Counted from the first letter of the stretch, positions 55,353-63,769 are shown. The stretch: 64,000 nt of DNA from Treponema sp. (GCA_017963165.1 JAGCTZ010000120.1:11691-75690), one strand, 5' to 3'. The notes: generated by a model from the letters alone, not told the origin. Numbers and translations are program-made.

Positions 55353-57476
55353 ATGAAAAAGCTGTTTTTTCTATTGATATTTGCAGTATTCTCTGCTGTA
55401 GGTTTTGCACAGATAAAGGTAATCAGTCCTATTGAAGGAACTTATGCTAACAGGCAGATGCTTGTTATTGATACTGGTGGTACTGCCGATTCCATGGATT
55501 CCGGTGATTATTATTATTCGCTTGATGGTTCAGATCCGCTGACCTTTGGTTTTGCGTATGATGGTCCTGTTCTTATTGATCTTGACGGACCTGTTGAATT
55601 AAGGATTTCTAAATCTGGAAAAGTAAAACAGGAAGTAAGCGTAAAATATACTGTAATTTTGGACAACGCACTTACAACTTCATACGGTTCTTTTATTTCA
55701 ACTTTTTTCGATTCAGGAATTCTTAATTATACTTCGGGAACAATTCTTTCTATTCCATCGGAATTAAAATACAGCTTTGGACTTCCGCCAGATTCTTTCC
55801 AGCTGGGAAGAGATCTTTCTATTTCTGAGTATTCTGTTCTTTCAAGATTTGTTCCTTGTACTTTACTTGATGAAGCAAGCGGAAAAAAATGGCGTTTTGT
55901 TATACGAACCTTACCGCAGAGTGCAGGAGTTTTCAGTCGACGCGATGTTCCGTTTACTATTACAGACTGGGATACAATAACTTTTACAAACAAAGATTAT
56001 ATTTATAAAATAGATTCTGAATACTGGGGACTTCCAAAAAACAGCATTACATTAGACCGTTCTGTAAGTCATATGATACGCTGGCAGAATCTTGCTTACG
56101 AAGAAGGTAATCCTATTGATTATTTTGTACTTCCTCCAAAGCCGACCTTAAAGCAGGAAGAAGGTGATGATGGAAGTATTATTTTCACTCTTGAAGGCAG
56201 TGATTCTTATTCTATGAGCGTGCTTTCTTCAGATAACAATAATCAGTCACAGTATCAGGAATTGTTTACACAACTTGGCGTTGATACCTTCTATGGTGAC
56301 AATGTTTCTGGTTTTATGAATATAGGCTTTTATGCAAATGCTGTTTATCAGGGAATGGTTCAGGTTCCGTTCAGTATAAATAAACGTCCGCCTTCAAATC
56401 CTGTTATTACTTCAAGTGCAAATTCTTTTTATTCGCGTGAGCCTGTAACCCTTTCTATTACCGGCGAAGAATATAGCGACCTTTATTATGCAATCAGCGA
56501 GCCATATATTATAACTTCTTCTTCAGAGGTTTATTCAGCAGCTTCTCCGATTTTTAATTCTGTTCAGGTTGGCTCTTATATTAAGGCAGATTCAAATAAA
56601 ATTAATCTTGAGCTTGCTCCAGATGAAAATGGAGCCGTTTATTTTAAGGTTTCGGCTTTTTCTAAAAATGAAAATAATCCGGGACATGCAACTGTCTACA
56701 GCGTTATAATTGACCAGTATAATTATTATTATAATTCTTATGCAGATGCTTCAATAGCCGATGGAACTTCGCTCAGGCCTTATGCTACTTTTGAGCAGTG
56801 TCTGGAAGCCGTTAATAAGGGACGTTACGCGTGTCTGCGGTTAAAGGGTCTTGTAAAAGTTCCTATGGGTGTTCATTACATTCTTTCAAACTGTGTGATT
56901 GTAAATGAAGGTGATGCTTCGTTTGAATTTGAGCAAGGAGCTTCTATTGTCGTACGAAGTTCAAATTTGACTATTCAGGATTTTACAATTTCTTCTTCTG
57001 ATGAAAAATCAATTTACGAAATTGAAGATATGGTGCCGTATTTTAAACTGGAAGATTCTGTTCTTGATATGAATAATTGCCAGATTTCTGCATTGTTCGA
57101 TAAAAATGGTCTTTTTGTTGAAGCAAGCCGTTCTTCTGTTAATATTAAGGGAACAATAGCTTCTGTTTCTGCAGGTTCTTATGGTTCATTTATTTCGGGA
57201 ATACGCACAAATGTAAATATTCAGAATTCTTCGGTAAATGTTACAGCCAATACTTGTGTAACGCTTTCTCTTAATCAGGGAAATTTGTATCTTAATAATA
57301 ATTCCTTTAAGATTTCTGGTGAAAAGGGTCGAATTGCAGAGCTTTTTGCAATGGATGGTTCGCTTGTTTTAAACAGCTTTAAATCATCTTTGCGTGGTGC
57401 TTCAAATGCCGAAGCAATTTACACAGATAAAAACTGTACAATTAATTTCCAGAATAATGATTCCTATGGATTCTAA
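55353..57476 (+). CDS. Exported protein with chitobiase-like N-terminal domain and beta-helix C-terminus
   Basis: A 707-residue secreted protein with a signal peptide (about 1-19, ending VGFAQ). The first mature region resembles the CHB_HEX_C/Fn3-like fold ('DSGDYYYSLDGSDPLTFG', 'GPVELRISKSG'). The final 240 residues follow a right-handed beta-helix opening 'ADGTSLRPYATFEQCLEAV', which resembles DUF1565-type openings in other treponemal exported proteins and in the lipoproteins of this window ('GDGSAFKPYATLETAV'). No catalytic site is recognised. It may be a periplasmic or surface glycan-binding protein (inference). Confidence 0.6.
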   Translation: MKKLFFLLIFAVFSAVGFAQIKVISPIEGTYANRQMLVIDTGGTADSMDSGDYYYSLDGSDPLTFGFAYDGPVLIDLDGPVELRISKSGKVKQEVSVKYTVILDNALTTSYGSFISTFFDSGILNYTSGTILSIPSELKYSFGLPPDSFQLGRDLSISEYSVLSRFVPCTLLDEASGKKWRFVIRTLPQSAGVFSRRDVPFTITDWDTITFTNKDYIYKIDSEYWGLPKNSITLDRSVSHMIRWQNLAYEEGNPIDYFVLPPKPTLKQEEGDDGSIIFTLEGSDSYSMSVLSSDNNNQSQYQELFTQLGVDTFYGDNVSGFMNIGFYANAVYQGMVQVPFSINKRPPSNPVITSSANSFYSREPVTLSITGEEYSDLYYAISEPYIITSSSEVYSAASPIFNSVQVGSYIKADSNKINLELAPDENGAVYFKVSAFSKNENNPGHATVYSVIIDQYNYYYNSYADASIADGTSLRPYATFEQCLEAVNKGRYACLRLKGLVKVPMGVHYILSNCVIVNEGDASFEFEQGASIVVRSSNLTIQDFTISSSDEKSIYEIEDMVPYFKLEDSVLDMNNCQISALFDKNGLFVEASRSSVNIKGTIASVSAGSYGSFISGIRTNVNIQNSSVNVTANTCVTLSLNQGNLYLNNNSFKISGEKGRIAELFAMDGSLVLNSFKSSLRGASNAEAIYTDKNCTINFQNNDSYGF

Positions 57477-57477
57477 A

Positions 57478-58077
57478 ATGAATCAGAACTCCTCTTGCAT
57501 ACTGACTGTCGGTTTTGACGAAGCGGGGCGTGGACCTCTTGCAGGTCCTGTCTGTGCTGGTGCCGTTATTCTTCCTGATGATTTTCCTGTGGAACTTCTT
57601 AATGATTCAAAAAAACTTTCGGAAAAAAAACGTCTGATTGCCGAAGAGGTTATTAAACAAAAGGCGTGCTGGGGTATTGGGATTGTAGACCACAAAACAA
57701 TTGATAAGATTAATATTCTTCAGGCCAGCATGCTTGCAATGAAACTTGCGTGGGAAGATCTGGAAAAGAAATACGATTTGGGGTCCCTGAGGCTCTCGAA
57801 GGGGCCACAAGTTTTAAGTGGCATAACAGACGGCAATTTCTGCCCGAATGTTCCTTTTGAATGCCGTTGTGAACCTAAAGCAGATGGGAAATATCCTGCT
57901 GTTATGGCTGCCTCAATTATTGCAAAAACCTGCCGCGACCGGATAATGATAGAAATGGATAAAAAATATCCCGGTTATGGTTATGCCGGTCACAAAGGAT
58001 ATCCAACAAAAGCCCACCGGGAAATCTGTCATAAGCTTGGCCCATCCCCAATTCAAAGGATGACCTTTAAATATTAA
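57478..58077 (+). CDS. rnhB: Ribonuclease HII with a repeat-encoded insertion
   Basis: A 199-residue RNase HII that cleaves the RNA strand of RNA-DNA hybrids and removes misincorporated ribonucleotides. The active-site motif VGFDEAGRGPLAGPV, the DSKKL motif and the DGNF and 'ASIIAKTCRD' segments are present. About ten residues near 101-110 (GSLRLSKGP) are encoded by a palindromic repeat at 57780-57806 and have no counterpart I know in the family. They fall before the DGNF strand. ATG 57478 directly after the previous stop is my start; ATGs at 57457 and 57466 are possible and overlap the upstream gene. Confidence 0.9.
   Translation: MNQNSSCILTVGFDEAGRGPLAGPVCAGAVILPDDFPVELLNDSKKLSEKKRLIAEEVIKQKACWGIGIVDHKTIDKINILQASMLAMKLAWEDLEKKYDLGSLRLSKGPQVLSGITDGNFCPNVPFECRCEPKADGKYPAVMAASIIAKTCRDRIMIEMDKKYPGYGYAGHKGYPTKAHREICHKLGPSPIQRMTFKY
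57780..57806 (+). repeat. Palindromic repeat inside rnhB
   Basis: GGGGTCCCTGAGGCTCTCGA plus AGGGGCC: a single diverged unit of the family in the same orientation as the last unit at 13801-13868. It is read in frame as GSLRLSKGP. Nearly the same peptide would be encoded at 13801 (GSLSLSKG), where it is outside the gene. Confidence 0.85.
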
Positions 58078-58083
58078 TATCTA

Positions 58084-58506
58084 TTATTCTTCTGTAGTTT
58101 CAGGCTTTTTAGAAACAACGTGAATTCTTCCTGTTCGTTTAATTCCATCATCAACCTTTTCCTGAGAACCTTCTGATTTTACGCGGTAAATCTTTTTTGA
58201 ACCCGAAGCAGCATTTCCTGTTCCGTATTTAGCATCTTTTGCTGCGCGCTTTTCTTTTGCAGCCTTCTGACGTGCCTTCATATCTTTTTCAATAAAGTTT
58301 AAAGATTTATCCATTCCCTGAAGGAATTTCTGCATGTCTTCTGCAAAAATTGCAATCTGATGTCTATCTGCTTCAACGCCGTCTCTGTTTTTGCTTTCAA
58401 CAATCTGTAAAAATACATCGCCTGTTCTGTTTTCTTTTACATTAAAAAAGTATGAACGATTATCAAGATAAATTTGTGTTGTAAAAAGTTCTCCGCGTGC
58501 TCCCAT
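58084..58506 (-). CDS. PUR-domain DNA/RNA-binding protein (DUF3276)
   Basis: A 140-residue protein. Residues about 1-75 match the bacterial PUR-alpha-like domain ('GELFTTQIYLDNRSYFFNVK', 'DRHQIAIFAEDMQKFLQGM'), the family of Borrelia BpuR, which binds DNA and RNA and represses translation of specific mRNAs. The rest is a lysine/alanine-rich, probably disordered tail with 'KKIYRVKSEGSQEK'. The full-length tail is longer than in minimal PUR proteins. It is convergent with rnhB, with six bases between stops. GGGGG is placed before the start. Confidence 0.87.
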   Translation of the reverse strand: MGARGELFTTQIYLDNRSYFFNVKENRTGDVFLQIVESKNRDGVEADRHQIAIFAEDMQKFLQGMDKSLNFIEKDMKARQKAAKEKRAAKDAKYGTGNAASGSKKIYRVKSEGSQEKVDDGIKRTGRIHVVSKKPETTEE

Positions 58507-58633
58507 AAAGTGCCCCCATGTAAACTATGAGAACAATATCATATATATTAAGAAAATTCAATTGTAGATGAGTTTCCTTCTTGTAGTAATAGCTCACAAC
58601 TATCTGGCTGACTTGTCATTAATTTATTCCTTC

Positions 58634-58662
58634 TTAACAATATGAAATTGTTCATATATAAT
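58634..58662 (+). promoter_or_regulatory. tmk promoter, predicted leaderless
   Basis: TTAACA (58634-58639), 17 bases, TATAAT (58657-58662), six bases, ATG 58669. No ribosome-binding site. Confidence 0.65.
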
Positions 58663-58668
58663 AAACTC

Positions 58669-59283
58669 ATGGTATTAAAAAATTTTATTGTTTTTGAAGG
58701 AATAGATGGCGCAGGTACTAGTACGCAGATTAAAAGGCTGGTGCAAAGTAATCCTGAAAAATATATAGCTACTGCAGAGCCTACGAGTGGGCCTACCGGT
58801 AAGTTTTTGAGACAGATGCTGGCAGGCGACTTTCATGTTGATGAAAAAACAAATGCTTATCTTTTTGCTGCAGACAGATGTGAGCACATTTTTGGCAAGG
58901 GTGGTGTAAAAGAATTATGCGACAGTGGTAAAACTGTTGTAAGCGACAGATATTTCTTTTCTAGCCTGGCTTATCAGTCTGTGTCGTGCGGTCTTGAACT
59001 TCCGATGCTTTTGAATTCTCCGTTTCCGTTGCCGGAATATTTGTTCTTTTTTGACATAAATCCAGAAGTGTCGTTAGCACGTGTAAATGCGCGTAACGAA
59101 AAAAAAGAAATCTACGAAAATATTGAAGCTCAGAAAAAAATTGCTGCACTATATGAAAAAGTTGTAAGCATGTACGAAACCGATGCCAGCTTGCGTGAGG
59201 AAATGAAAATTATTCGTATTGATGCAAGCAAATCTATTGAAGAAATTGGTGAAAATATAAGCAAAATACTGACGGGGTTTTAG
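58669..59283 (+). CDS. tmk: Thymidylate kinase
   Basis: A 204-residue dTMP kinase that makes dTDP for DNA synthesis. The P-loop FEGIDGAGTSTQ is near the N-terminus, the DR motif with the 'VVSDRYFFSSLAYQS' strand near 90-105, and the lid region is 'ARVNARNEKKEIYE'. I start at ATG 58669 because the predicted transcription start lies there; 58642 would be upstream of it. A palindromic GGGGC/GCCCC hairpin overlaps the stop codon (59281-59297). Confidence 0.92.
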   Translation: MVLKNFIVFEGIDGAGTSTQIKRLVQSNPEKYIATAEPTSGPTGKFLRQMLAGDFHVDEKTNAYLFAADRCEHIFGKGGVKELCDSGKTVVSDRYFFSSLAYQSVSCGLELPMLLNSPFPLPEYLFFFDINPEVSLARVNARNEKKEIYENIEAQKKIAALYEKVVSMYETDASLREEMKIIRIDASKSIEEIGENISKILTGF

Positions 59284-59400
59284 GGGCAGAGCCCCTAGGA
59301 GAAGGGGTAGCGGAAGACACAGAGTTTGGGGTCCCTGAGCTTGTCGAAGGGGGCGCAAACTCTGGGGCTGGAGCGAGGGGGAGACTTCCCCCTCCTGGCT
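59281..59400. repeat. Cluster of palindromes between tmk and the next gene
   Basis: Hairpin AGGGGC-AGA-GCCCCT (59282-59296) overlaps the tmk stop. A palindromic repeat unit (59328-59353) is nested within CAGAGTTT (59320-59327) and its complement AAACTCTG (59357-59364). GAGGGGGA/TCCCCCTC (59375-59394) forms another strong stem without a T-tract. The stretch is GC-rich and holds no gene. Confidence 0.8.
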
Positions 59401-59454
59401 AACTGCTAATAGCTAAAAGCGAACCGCTGTTACAAATAACTTTTCATTATTCCA

Positions 59455-59483
59455 TTAACTTCTTCATTTTTTTACCCGATAAT
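59455..59483 (+). promoter_or_regulatory. Promoter of the exported hypothetical gene, predicted leaderless
   Basis: TTAACT (59455-59460), 17 bases, GATAAT (59478-59483), six bases, then GTG 59490. Confidence 0.5.
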
Positions 59484-59489
59484 CACAAT

Positions 59490-60104
59490 GTGAAAAAGCT
59501 TATTTTATTTTTTGTTTTTGTCAGCTTATTTTTTACAATTCCTCTTTCGCCGACTCATGCGTATATGGTCAAATATAAGGAAGACTGGTATAAGCTTTTT
59601 CATGTTCATTATCAGCAATATCCGGATGACTGTATCGAAAATATTTATTGGCTAGAAAAGGCGGCACAAGCTGATTTTTGTAATCCTCAGTATGTTGATT
59701 TTAAGATTGAAACTGAAAAGCAGTGGGAAAAATACCGTTATCTTTTTCAACTTCATATAAATCTTAAGCTTATTGAACAGCATCTTCGTTTGGGACGAAC
59801 TTACGATAAAAAATGTATATATTTTTACGACTCTCCATGGAAAGATGAATATTTACGAAACATGGAAAAAGCGTTATCTTGTTATCAGGCTGGACTGTAT
59901 TACTGGCAGGAGGCCAAGGTGTGGTGCGAAAAAGCAAATGCACCTTCCTTCAATTTTCTTTACATTACAGACAAGCAGGCATGGGAAGATGAAAGTGCCC
60001 GCATGGTTTCTGGTGAACTTGACTACGAAAGAATGCTCAACCGCGAAATTGAACGTCTGCAGAAGAATATTGAAGAACTAAAACAGATGGACAAGACCTA
60101 CTAA
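59490..60104 (+). CDS. Exported hypothetical protein, alpha-helical
   Basis: A 204-residue protein of unknown function with a signal peptide (about 1-23, ending PTHAY). The mature part is rich in aromatic and charged residues ('EDWYKLFHVHYQQYP', 'KDEYLRNMEKALSCYQAG', 'YYWQEAKVWCEKAN') and appears fully helical, with a terminal coiled coil ('ERLQKNIEELKQM'). The helix pairs may form a TPR-like fold. It reads like a conserved treponemal periplasmic protein. GTG 59490 is preferred because the nearby ATG 59488 is followed at once by a stop. The cysteine desulfurase gene starts one base after its stop. Confidence 0.65.
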   Translation: MKKLILFFVFVSLFFTIPLSPTHAYMVKYKEDWYKLFHVHYQQYPDDCIENIYWLEKAAQADFCNPQYVDFKIETEKQWEKYRYLFQLHINLKLIEQHLRLGRTYDKKCIYFYDSPWKDEYLRNMEKALSCYQAGLYYWQEAKVWCEKANAPSFNFLYITDKQAWEDESARMVSGELDYERMLNREIERLQKNIEELKQMDKTY

Positions 60105-60105
60105 A

Positions 60106-61269
60106 ATGAACGATTCAGAAAAAGATTTTAAGACACATTATTTTGACTGGGCTGCAACGAGTCCGGCAGACGAAGATATTTTGCGTCAGGCAGTTGAACT
60201 TACTCTTAAGGATTGGGGAAATCCTTCAAGCTCTCATCAGGTTGGAAAAAATGCCCGTACGCTTCTGGAGCAGGCGCGTGAACGTGCTGCAAAAGCGCTT
60301 GGAGTTCCTGCTTCGACAGTTTATTTTACCAGCGGTGGTACAGAAAGTGATCAGATTCCACTTCTTGCGCAGTTAGCTAAGCCTTCGGCTGGAACTGTTT
60401 TAATAAGTTCTATAGAACATCCTGCTGTACGGGAACAGGCTCTTGCACTTAAAAAATGCGGCTGGAATGTTGTTCAGCTTCCAGTTGATAAAAATGGAAT
60501 TGTTACACCTGAGGCTGTCACCAGTTGTCTGACTTCTGATACAACTATGGTTTGTATTATGGCTGTTAATAATGAAACTGGAGTAATTCAGCCGATTTAT
60601 GAAATTGCAGATGCAATTACTTCGTGGTCGGCAGGTAAACGCAAGCCTAAACTTCACGTGGATTGTGTTCAGGCTGCCGGAAAAATTGAATTGAATCTTG
60701 CTTATCCTGGTATTGATTCTGCTGCCTTAAGTTCGCACAAAATTTGCGGTCCTCGTGGAATTGGTATTCTTTATATGAAAGATGCTGTTGATGTCTTTTT
60801 GCGTGGTGGTGGTCAAGAAAAGGGAATACGCAGCGGTACAGAAAATGTGCTTGGTGCAGTTGCTTTTTCACTTGCGCTTGAACGTTATTACAATAAGGAT
60901 AATTCACAGCAGCAAAAGGTGACTGACGATTTTGTAAAGAAGCTTGCAGGCCTTAAGGGCTGTACTATTGTTCCTGCCGGACGCCTTGAAAATCCTGAAT
61001 TGTTTTCTCCTTATGTTGTTCAGGCTGCTTTTGACCATATCCCCGGCAACGTAATGCTCCGCGCACTTGATTCAAAAGGTTTTTATATTTCTACAGGAAG
61101 TGCCTGTTCTTCAAAAAAGAATAAACGTCCTGTTCTGGAAGCCATGCATATCACTCCCCAGATAAGCGAAAATGCCGTCCGCTTTAGTTTTGGCCCCCAC
61201 ACAACCCCCGCGGCAATAGGTGAGTTAATGTGTGTAGTAGAAGAAATAAATAAGCAGTTTAACAAATAA
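60106..61269 (+). CDS. Cysteine desulfurase (NifS/IscS-like)
   Basis: A 387-residue PLP-dependent enzyme that removes sulfur from cysteine for Fe-S clusters or tRNA thiolation. The Schiff-base lysine is K212 in SSHKICGPRG, the persulfide cysteine is C334 in STGSACSSKK, and 'YFTSGGTESDQ' is the PLP phosphate loop. The short loop around C334 favours the NifS/IscS class over SufS. No scaffold gene such as iscU is adjacent, so the role is uncertain. It directly follows the exported helical protein. Confidence 0.9.
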   Translation: MNDSEKDFKTHYFDWAATSPADEDILRQAVELTLKDWGNPSSSHQVGKNARTLLEQARERAAKALGVPASTVYFTSGGTESDQIPLLAQLAKPSAGTVLISSIEHPAVREQALALKKCGWNVVQLPVDKNGIVTPEAVTSCLTSDTTMVCIMAVNNETGVIQPIYEIADAITSWSAGKRKPKLHVDCVQAAGKIELNLAYPGIDSAALSSHKICGPRGIGILYMKDAVDVFLRGGGQEKGIRSGTENVLGAVAFSLALERYYNKDNSQQQKVTDDFVKKLAGLKGCTIVPAGRLENPELFSPYVVQAAFDHIPGNVMLRALDSKGFYISTGSACSSKKNKRPVLEAMHITPQISENAVRFSFGPHTTPAAIGELMCVVEEINKQFNK

Positions 61270-61279
61270 TATTGTTAAT

Positions 61280-61308
61280 TTGATTCTTTTGCTTTTTCGG
61301 CTTATAAT
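61280..61308 (+). promoter_or_regulatory. deoD promoter, predicted leaderless
   Basis: TTGATT (61280-61285), 17 bases, TATAAT (61303-61308), six bases, ATG 61315. No ribosome-binding site. Confidence 0.65.
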
Positions 61309-61314
61309 ATTCTT

Positions 61315-62016
61315 ATGAGTACACACATCAACGCACCAGAAGGTGCCATTGCAGAGGTAGTTCTTCTACCCGGCGACCCGCTCAGGGCAAAATTTATTGC
61401 AGAAAATTTTCTGGAAAATGCAGTTTGCTATAACGAAGTTCGCGGAATGTTCGGTTTTACCGGAACTTATAAAGGTAAAAAGGTTTCTGTTCAGGGAACC
61501 GGAATGGGACAACCTTCGCTTTCTATTTATGCGCAGGAGCTTTTTCAGTTTTATAATGTTCAGAAAGCTGTACGTATTGGAACCTGTGGTTCTATCCGCG
61601 AGGACGTAAAAGTTCGTGATATTATAATTGCAAATGCCGCCTGTACCGATTCTGCACTTCAGAGTCAGCGCTTTGGACTTATGCATTTTGCGCCTGTTCC
61701 AAGCTTTGAGCTTTTGGACAATGCATATCATACAGCAAAAGATCTTGGTCTTAGAGCGGTAGTTGCTCCCTGCGCTTCGAGCGATCGTTTTTATGATGAA
61801 AATGAAAACTGGAAGCTCTGGAAAAAATATGGAGTTGCCGGTCTTGAAATGGAAGCTGCAGAATTGTATACACTTGCTGCACAGTTCAACAGACAGGCGC
61901 TTGCAATTCTTACTGTAAGTGACCATATCATAACCGGAGAAGCAACAACTGCAGAAGAACGTCAACTTACTTTCAAAGACATGATGAAGTTAGCGTTAGA
62001 GACTGTAACTAAATAA
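61315..62016 (+). CDS. deoD: Purine nucleoside phosphorylase, DeoD type
   Basis: A 233-residue hexameric-type purine nucleoside phosphorylase that releases purine bases and (deoxy)ribose-1-phosphate. The N-terminal [19 protein letters not shown], '[14 protein letters not shown]' and '[13 protein letters not shown]' are typical DeoD segments; '[10 protein letters not shown]' carries the catalytic aspartate. Treponemes depend on purine salvage, in line with the phosphoribosyltransferase at 54724. The mannose-6-phosphate isomerase gene starts eight bases after its stop, so the two form an operon. Confidence 0.95.
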   Translation: MSTHINAPEGAIAEVVLLPGDPLRAKFIAENFLENAVCYNEVRGMFGFTGTYKGKKVSVQGTGMGQPSLSIYAQELFQFYNVQKAVRIGTCGSIREDVKVRDIIIANAACTDSALQSQRFGLMHFAPVPSFELLDNAYHTAKDLGLRAVVAPCASSDRFYDENENWKLWKKYGVAGLEMEAAELYTLAAQFNRQALAILTVSDHIITGEATTAEERQLTFKDMMKLALETVTK

Positions 62017-62023
62017 AAATATT

Positions 62024-62833
62024 ATGCTTAAACTTACACCAATAAAATCAGAAAAAATCTGGGGCTATGAGCTTTGGATTGCGTCGACTCACCCTAACGG
62101 CCCGCAAAGTGAATTTGTAAAGGCTTGTGGCGGTGAGTATCCGCTTCTTGTAAAAATTATTCAGGCAAACGATACGCTTTCAATTCAGGTTCATCCTGAT
62201 GATGCTGCTGCAGTTAAACTGGAAGGTGAGGGAAATCGCGGAAAAACAGAATGCTGGTATGTTCTTGATGCTGTTCCAGATGCAAAGCTTGTTTATGGGC
62301 TTAAAGAAGGCGCTTCCTCAACTGAGCTTGCAAAAGCAATCAAAGAAAATGCGCTTGATCCGTATCTTAATTTTGTAAATGTTAAGAAGGGTGATTTTAT
62401 TTATATTCCTGCGGGAACAGTTCACGCAATCGGTGGCGGCTTAAGATTATTAGAAGTTCAGCAGTCCTGCGACCTGACTTACAGATTATACGACTGGGGA
62501 AGGGGACGCGAAGTTCATATAGAAAAAGGGCTTGCTGTAATAAAAAATGATGTACGAAAACCTATAGCTCCATTTTCAGAAACCTTTGAATGTGATTATT
62601 TTAGTCTTGAACAGAAAAATATTCGCGGCGGTTGGAGTATGTTCTGCAGTGGAAAGGAGCCTGCTAAAGATACACAGCTTTTGTATATACTTTCTACAAA
62701 CAAAGCTGTAATCAGAACAAGTGAGGATAAGTTTGGGCTCCCGATAAATGCCGAAGAAATATACGCAGTTTTGCCTGGTGAAAAAATTACCATCGAAGGA
62801 ACCGCAAGTATTATCCGTATAAAAGCAAAATAG
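62024..62833 (+). CDS. manA: Mannose-6-phosphate isomerase, type I short form
   Basis: A 269-residue cupin enzyme that interconverts mannose-6-phosphate and fructose-6-phosphate. The metal ligands can be seen: QVHPDD (His), TECWYV (Glu) and AGTVHAIG (His). 'RLYDWGRGREVHIEKG' is the catalytic arginine region. Its length matches the Bacillus-type short form rather than the ~390-residue enterobacterial form. It links to mannose use or to glycan synthesis. Confidence 0.93.
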   Translation: MLKLTPIKSEKIWGYELWIASTHPNGPQSEFVKACGGEYPLLVKIIQANDTLSIQVHPDDAAAVKLEGEGNRGKTECWYVLDAVPDAKLVYGLKEGASSTELAKAIKENALDPYLNFVNVKKGDFIYIPAGTVHAIGGGLRLLEVQQSCDLTYRLYDWGRGREVHIEKGLAVIKNDVRKPIAPFSETFECDYFSLEQKNIRGGWSMFCSGKEPAKDTQLLYILSTNKAVIRTSEDKFGLPINAEEIYAVLPGEKITIEGTASIIRIKAK

Positions 62834-62867
62834 CCCTGGCACGACTTTTATGCAATCCTGCTAAAAC

Positions 62868-62896
62868 TTGATTTTTAACCGAATAAACTGTATTTT
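62868..62896 (+). promoter_or_regulatory. Promoter of the membrane-protein gene, predicted leaderless
   Basis: TTGATT (62868-62873), 17 bases, TATTTT (62891-62896), six bases, ATG 62903. Confidence 0.5.
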
Positions 62897-62902
62897 ATTC
62901 TT

Positions 62903-63535
62903 ATGTTGTTATTTTTATTAATACTTCTACCAAGCGCCCTCATAACCTACTGTATTTTTGCAAAGGATAAAAAAGTATTGTTTCCTGTTGCTGCAGGAGG
63001 TTTAATTTCGGTTATTGTTTGTGCCTGTAGATTTTTCTTTTCTTATGAACACCGACTTGTATACGATTCGTTTACTGATAATTTGATTTATTTTCTTGTA
63101 AAGGAAACACTTGTTCCTTTAGCTGCAGTTTCTGTTTTCTTTGCAGTTTTTTCTCGTGATAAAATTGAATATAAGGTTAAAAACTTTTTTCCTGCATTAT
63201 GTACTTTTTTTGCAGTCTATCTTCCTTATTGCGTGATTTCCGGCTCAGAATATTATTATCAGTCTTATGATTTATTCCTTAAGCCTGTTATTTATCTTGC
63301 AATGCTTATGCAGATTTCGCTTTGCCTTGTAAATGCATGGGAATCGGTTGTAAACAAAAAGTTTTTCTTTGTTATTCTTGATGTATTGATTATTTGTGGA
63401 TATTCGTTTTATCCTGCCGTTTCAGATGCTCTTTATGCAATAGATTATAATTTCGCCCTTGTTTTGACTGTTGGAATTGTATATTCTTTAATTCCATTGG
63501 GACTTCTTGTAATTAAGCAGCTCCGTAATAAATAA
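62903..63535 (+). CDS. Hypothetical polytopic membrane protein
   Basis: A 210-residue protein with about six hydrophobic helices ('LLFLLILLPSALITYCIF', 'FPVAAGGLISVIVCACRFFF', 'PLAAVSVFFAVFS', 'FALVLTVGIVYSLIPLGLLV') and few charged residues outside short loops. It resembles the CPBP/PrsW-like small membrane proteins in composition only; no E-x-x-x-R or other protease motif is visible. Function unknown. A bidirectional-looking terminator follows. Confidence 0.65.
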   Translation: MLLFLLILLPSALITYCIFAKDKKVLFPVAAGGLISVIVCACRFFFSYEHRLVYDSFTDNLIYFLVKETLVPLAAVSVFFAVFSRDKIEYKVKNFFPALCTFFAVYLPYCVISGSEYYYQSYDLFLKPVIYLAMLMQISLCLVNAWESVVNKKFFFVILDVLIICGYSFYPAVSDALYAIDYNFALVLTVGIVYSLIPLGLLVIKQLRNK

Positions 63536-63557
63536 TAGAAATTCTGTTAAATAAAAA

Positions 63558-63588
63558 AACGGTGGCTGAAGATTCAACCACCGTTTTG
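63558..63588. terminator. Intrinsic terminator, possibly bidirectional
   Basis: AACGGTGG (63558-63565) pairs with CCACCGTT (63578-63585); inner TGAA/TTCA extend the stem. A-tract on the left and TTTTG on the right suit termination in both directions, between the membrane-protein gene and the convergent aldolase gene. Confidence 0.8.
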
Positions 63589-63596
63589 CATATTAT

Positions 63597-63687
63597 GGGG
63601 TCCTTCGACAGGCTCAGGAACCCCAAAGAATTGTCGTGTGGGCCCTGAGCTAGCTTGTGCTGAGCTTGTCGAAGCAAAGGGCCACAT
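63597..63687. repeat. Two palindromic repeat copies in inverted orientation
   Basis: 63597-63624 reads GGGGTCCTTCGACAGGCTCA followed by GGAACCCC. 63636-63687 holds CCCTGAGC and TGAGCTTGTCGAAG within TGTGG/CCACA arms. The two cores are in opposite directions. The second also contains a partial internal duplication (GAGCTAGCTTGTGCTGAGCT). Confidence 0.8.
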
Positions 63688-63716
63688 GAATATTTTATTA
63701 GTCTAAAGCATGTGCC

Positions 63717-63760
63717 GCACGCTTGCGCGTGCTTACCTGGTTTTGCTTTCGCAAAACCAG
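63717..63760. repeat. Two perfect hairpins beside the aldolase stop codon
   Basis: GCACGC-TTGC-GCGTGC (63717-63732) and CTGGTTTTGC-TTTC-GCAAAACCAG (63737-63760). They lie between two near-copies of the aldolase 3' end (63696-63720 and 63768-63792). Confidence 0.75.
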
Positions 63761-63769
63761 CACAATGTA

